DNA of 64,000 nucleotides from Deltaproteobacteria bacterium RIFOXYD12_FULL_56_24 (GTDB lineage: Bacteria; Desulfobacterota; Desulfobulbia; Desulfobulbales; Desulfurivibrionaceae), in the NCBI GenBank assembly GCA_001799285.1, contig MGTD01000007.1, positions 1 to 64,000 of the forward strand, read 5' to 3'. The position numbers and the translations under genes were made by a program. The notes under the pieces are model-generated. The model worked only from the letters and a program-made list of their open reading frames with translations, was not told where the DNA came from and made no database searches. The number at the start of each line of letters is the position of its first letter. The stretch's first letter is position 1. This document shows, in pieces, positions 61,934-64,000 of the stretch.

Positions 61934-62371
61934 ATGAAAACCGACCCTACCATCTCCGCGGTTTACGGCTTCGATCGCAAGACCAACCTCAGGCGCCCGC
62001 TGTTCGCGTGCGGGGTCTCGGCAGGGTTTCCGTCGCCAGCGGATGACTACATCGAGGGCAAACTCGACCTCAACGAACTCATGATCCAGCATCCGGCAGC
62101 CACCTTCTTCGTGCGGGTGGCAGGCGACTCCATGCTCGGCGCCGGTATCCACCACGACGATATCCTGGTGGTGGACCGTTCACTCGAACCGGTGAGCGGC
62201 AAGGTGGTAATCGCGGTATTCAACGGCGAACTCACGGTGAAAAGACTCTTCCGGCAGAATGGTACGGTGCAGCTACTGGCCGAGAATCCCGATTATCCCC
62301 CCATCGATCTCACCGAGGAGATGGCCTGCGAGATCTGGGGTGTCGTCGCTTTCGTCATCCATTCCCTTTAG
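61934..62371 (+). CDS. umuD: UmuD-type SOS self-cleaving accessory protein
   Basis: A 145-residue LexA-fold protease. The catalytic Ser is in VAGDSMLGAGI (~residue 60) and the Lys in ELTVKRLF (~97); the expected auto-cleavage site falls in CGVSAGFPSPADDY near residues 27-40. After RecA-stimulated cleavage, UmuD' would activate the polymerase encoded just downstream (8-base gap). AAGGTGG ribosome site. A LexA box could not be identified with confidence. Confidence 0.92.
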   Translation: MKTDPTISAVYGFDRKTNLRRPLFACGVSAGFPSPADDYIEGKLDLNELMIQHPAATFFVRVAGDSMLGAGIHHDDILVVDRSLEPVSGKVVIAVFNGELTVKRLFRQNGTVQLLAENPDYPPIDLTEEMACEIWGVVAFVIHSL

Positions 62372-62379
62372 GCGCGGCC

Positions 62380-63645
62380 ATGGCTCAGATCTTCGCTCTC
62401 CTCGACTGTAATAATTTCTATGTTTCCTGCGAAAGGCTCTTCAGCCCAAGGCTCGAAGGCCGCCCGGTGGTGGTGCTCTCCAACAACGACGGCTGCATCA
62501 TTGCCCGCTCAAACGAGGCCAAGGAGTTGGGGATCAAGATGGGCGCCCCCTTTTTCCAGTGTCGCGAGCTGATGGAGGCTCACCAGGTGCAGGTCTTTTC
62601 TTCCAACTACCCTCTTTACGGGGATCTTTCTCAGCGGGTCATGGGTATCCTCTCCCAGCTCGAACCCGAGGTGGATATCTATTCCATCGACGAGGCCTTC
62701 TTCCGGCAAGCAAAGGGGAAACCCCAGGCGCTGCTGGATAACGGCCGCCACATCCGGGCCACGGTCAGGAAGCAGGTCGGCATTCCGGTCTCCATCGGCT
62801 TTGGTTCCACCAAGACCCTGGCCAAGATCGCCAACCGGATCGCCAAGAAACAGCCGGAACACGGCGGGATCTTCGTGCTGCCGGAGGAGAATCTTGAGGC
62901 CATCCTCGCCACCATCGAGGTGGGGGAGGTGTGGGGTATCGGGCCGCGCCATAGCCAAAAGCTATTCACTTACGGCATTCGCACGGCACTTGATCTCAAG
63001 AACGCCAACGACACCTGGCTGCGAAAGCATCTCACCATCACCGGCCTGCGTACCGCCATGGAGCTGCGCGGCGTTTCCTGTCTTCCCTTTGAGGAGGTCC
63101 CGGCGCCCAGGAGGAAGTCGGTTACCAGCTCCCGCTCCTTCGGTCAGCCGGTGACCGATCTTTCCGGGCTCAGGGAGGCACTCTCTGCCTACGTCTCGAT
63201 TGCTGCCGAAAAACTCAGGGCAGAGCATAAAAAGGCCGGCTGTCTTCAGGTGTACCTCACCACCAACCGGTTCCGGGATGGCGAGCCGCAGTACGCCAAC
63301 AGCCTTACCGTCAATCTGCCAAACCCAACAGCCTCAACCTTGGCGTTGATCCACCACGCCAGCGAGGCGCTCAGGCAACTTTACCGCCCCGGCTTCTCCT
63401 ACCGAAAGGTGGGGGTCATTTTGGTGGACCTGGTTGCCTCGAGTCATGAGCAGCAGCACCTTTTCCGCGCCAAACATGAGGAACAGGGGGAACTTATGGC
63501 TGCCCTGGACAAGATCAACCGGAGGTGGGGCAGGGATACCCTGCAAAGTGGTTCCGCTGGTTTTAAGCGACCATGGAAGAATAAGCAGACCAGAAAGTCG
63601 CCTTCCTACACCACTTCCTGGCATGAGCTGCCGGTGGTGAGGTGA
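62380..63645 (+). CDS. umuC: UmuC-type Y-family DNA polymerase V subunit
   Basis: A 421-residue translesion polymerase. FALLDCNNFYVSCERLFSP (~residue 4) and YSIDEAFFRQAK (~106) hold the catalytic Asp/Glu set; VSIGFGSTKTLAKIANRIAK (~138-157) and the GIGPRHSQKLFTYGI helix-hairpin (~187) are as in UmuC. It needs UmuD' and RecA for activity. Only 8 bases separate it from umuD. Length is normal. Confidence 0.94.
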   Translation: MAQIFALLDCNNFYVSCERLFSPRLEGRPVVVLSNNDGCIIARSNEAKELGIKMGAPFFQCRELMEAHQVQVFSSNYPLYGDLSQRVMGILSQLEPEVDIYSIDEAFFRQAKGKPQALLDNGRHIRATVRKQVGIPVSIGFGSTKTLAKIANRIAKKQPEHGGIFVLPEENLEAILATIEVGEVWGIGPRHSQKLFTYGIRTALDLKNANDTWLRKHLTITGLRTAMELRGVSCLPFEEVPAPRRKSVTSSRSFGQPVTDLSGLREALSAYVSIAAEKLRAEHKKAGCLQVYLTTNRFRDGEPQYANSLTVNLPNPTASTLALIHHASEALRQLYRPGFSYRKVGVILVDLVASSHEQQHLFRAKHEEQGELMAALDKINRRWGRDTLQSGSAGFKRPWKNKQTRKSPSYTTSWHELPVVR

Positions 63646-64000
63646 AGATGGCAATCACAAAGAGCGGAGCCGAAGCAAATCGAATAAACCCCGCGCCGAT
63701 TGGCTCGGGGCTGGAATTGAGTTGTGTGGAGCTTAGAAAGTGTAAGGAGGGCCTTGGATAACTAGGGGGCGGAGTTACTTCAAGGTTCAGAAACGAAACA
63801 TCATAGACTGTTGCAAAGTTTCAAGAAGTTACTTTCCTCCTGGTCGCTGATGAACGACAATGGAACATTTTTCCCCTTGCAAATCGATAGATAATCATCC
63901 ACCCCATCAACGTCCAGCCACCGAATGACCAATATTTACTTGTTACGAGTCCATCAAATTTACAGGCACTTGTTCAGGATAGCCCTGGCTTCCTTGTGGC
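63646..64000. other. Right-edge region without identified gene
   Basis: 355 bases following umuC. On the minus strand an open stretch of about 50 codons (63830-63975, SKYWSFGGWTLMGWMIIYRF) without an obvious start may be part of a gene or decayed sequence. No function assigned. Confidence 0.4.

Overview
The window looks like a GC-rich (roughly 58-60% by eye) Gram-negative chromosome from Desulfobacterota (the former Deltaproteobacteria), probably near Desulfobulbales. This is inferred from gene content and order: DivIVA with a YggT protein, a single-chain PurL, a DUF3373 porin, RicT between holB and metG, an argBDFGH run followed by a lipoprotein and lysA-dapFAB, and LptA/LptB with RpoN and RapZ. 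No marker in the window fixes the genus.

Layout. 0.1-7.7 kb (minus strand): yggU, divIVA, yggT, a MinD/FlhG-like ATPase, a degenerate GGDEF protein, metG, ricT and holB. 8.1-13.8 kb (plus): purL, a VWA-OmpA lipoprotein and a small exported protein. 13.9-22 kb: a YhaM-like nuclease, two outer-membrane porins, two near-identical ArsR repressors and several small modules (DUF1640; a frameshifted DUF4160 with DUF2442; dinJ with a frameshifted yafQ). 22.4-25.6 kb: hisS and aspS. 25.6-31.1 kb (minus): a HEAT-repeat protein, a HAD phosphatase, rapZ, rpoN, lptB and lptA. 31.3-43.4 kb (plus): arginine synthesis (argB, D, F, G, H), an FN3 lipoprotein, lysine/diaminopimelate synthesis (lysA, dapF, dapA, dapB), folK and a small YHS-like protein. 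43.6-48.7 kb: transaldolase, a lytic transglycosylase, pgsA, a tRNA-Leu with a truncated integrase beside it, KDPG aldolase and an ABC-F ATPase. 49.2-54.5 kb: a surface-sugar operon (membrane glycosyltransferase, GtrB-like transferase, WbqC, sugar aminotransferase, small EamA/SMR-like transporter). 54.6-56.3 kb: an L,D-transpeptidase with a YcbK-like protein. 56.6-63.6 kb: an accessory block with a YhcG nuclease, an EVE-domain McrBC system and umuDC.

The most striking feature is a family of short non-coding mobile elements: 14 recognisable copies or remnants scattered through the window, about 154 bp when complete. They have GTAA-type termini, internal nested inverted repeats, and 8-bp target duplications in nine copies (five perfect and four with 7 of 8 matching; one of the five perfect cases is a 40-bp remnant). 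This resembles IS66-family ends, so they are best read as IS66-like MITEs. A complete 154-bp copy plus its 8-bp duplication is exactly 54 codons, and one frame is free of stops. Two copies sit in frame inside genes: one splits the signal peptide of lptA, and one adds a tail to the sugar aminotransferase. Others lie on start codons, stop codons or ribosome-binding sites (metG, holB, hisS, argD, the YHS-like gene). No transposase is present in the window.

Smaller palindromic families (a GGCACGGCATGCCGTGCC palindrome, a CCACGAAACCCACGAAA inverted-repeat element, a 26-bp inverted-repeat element and AT-rich AAAAGTTGAAAGTG repeats) also fill intergenic space.
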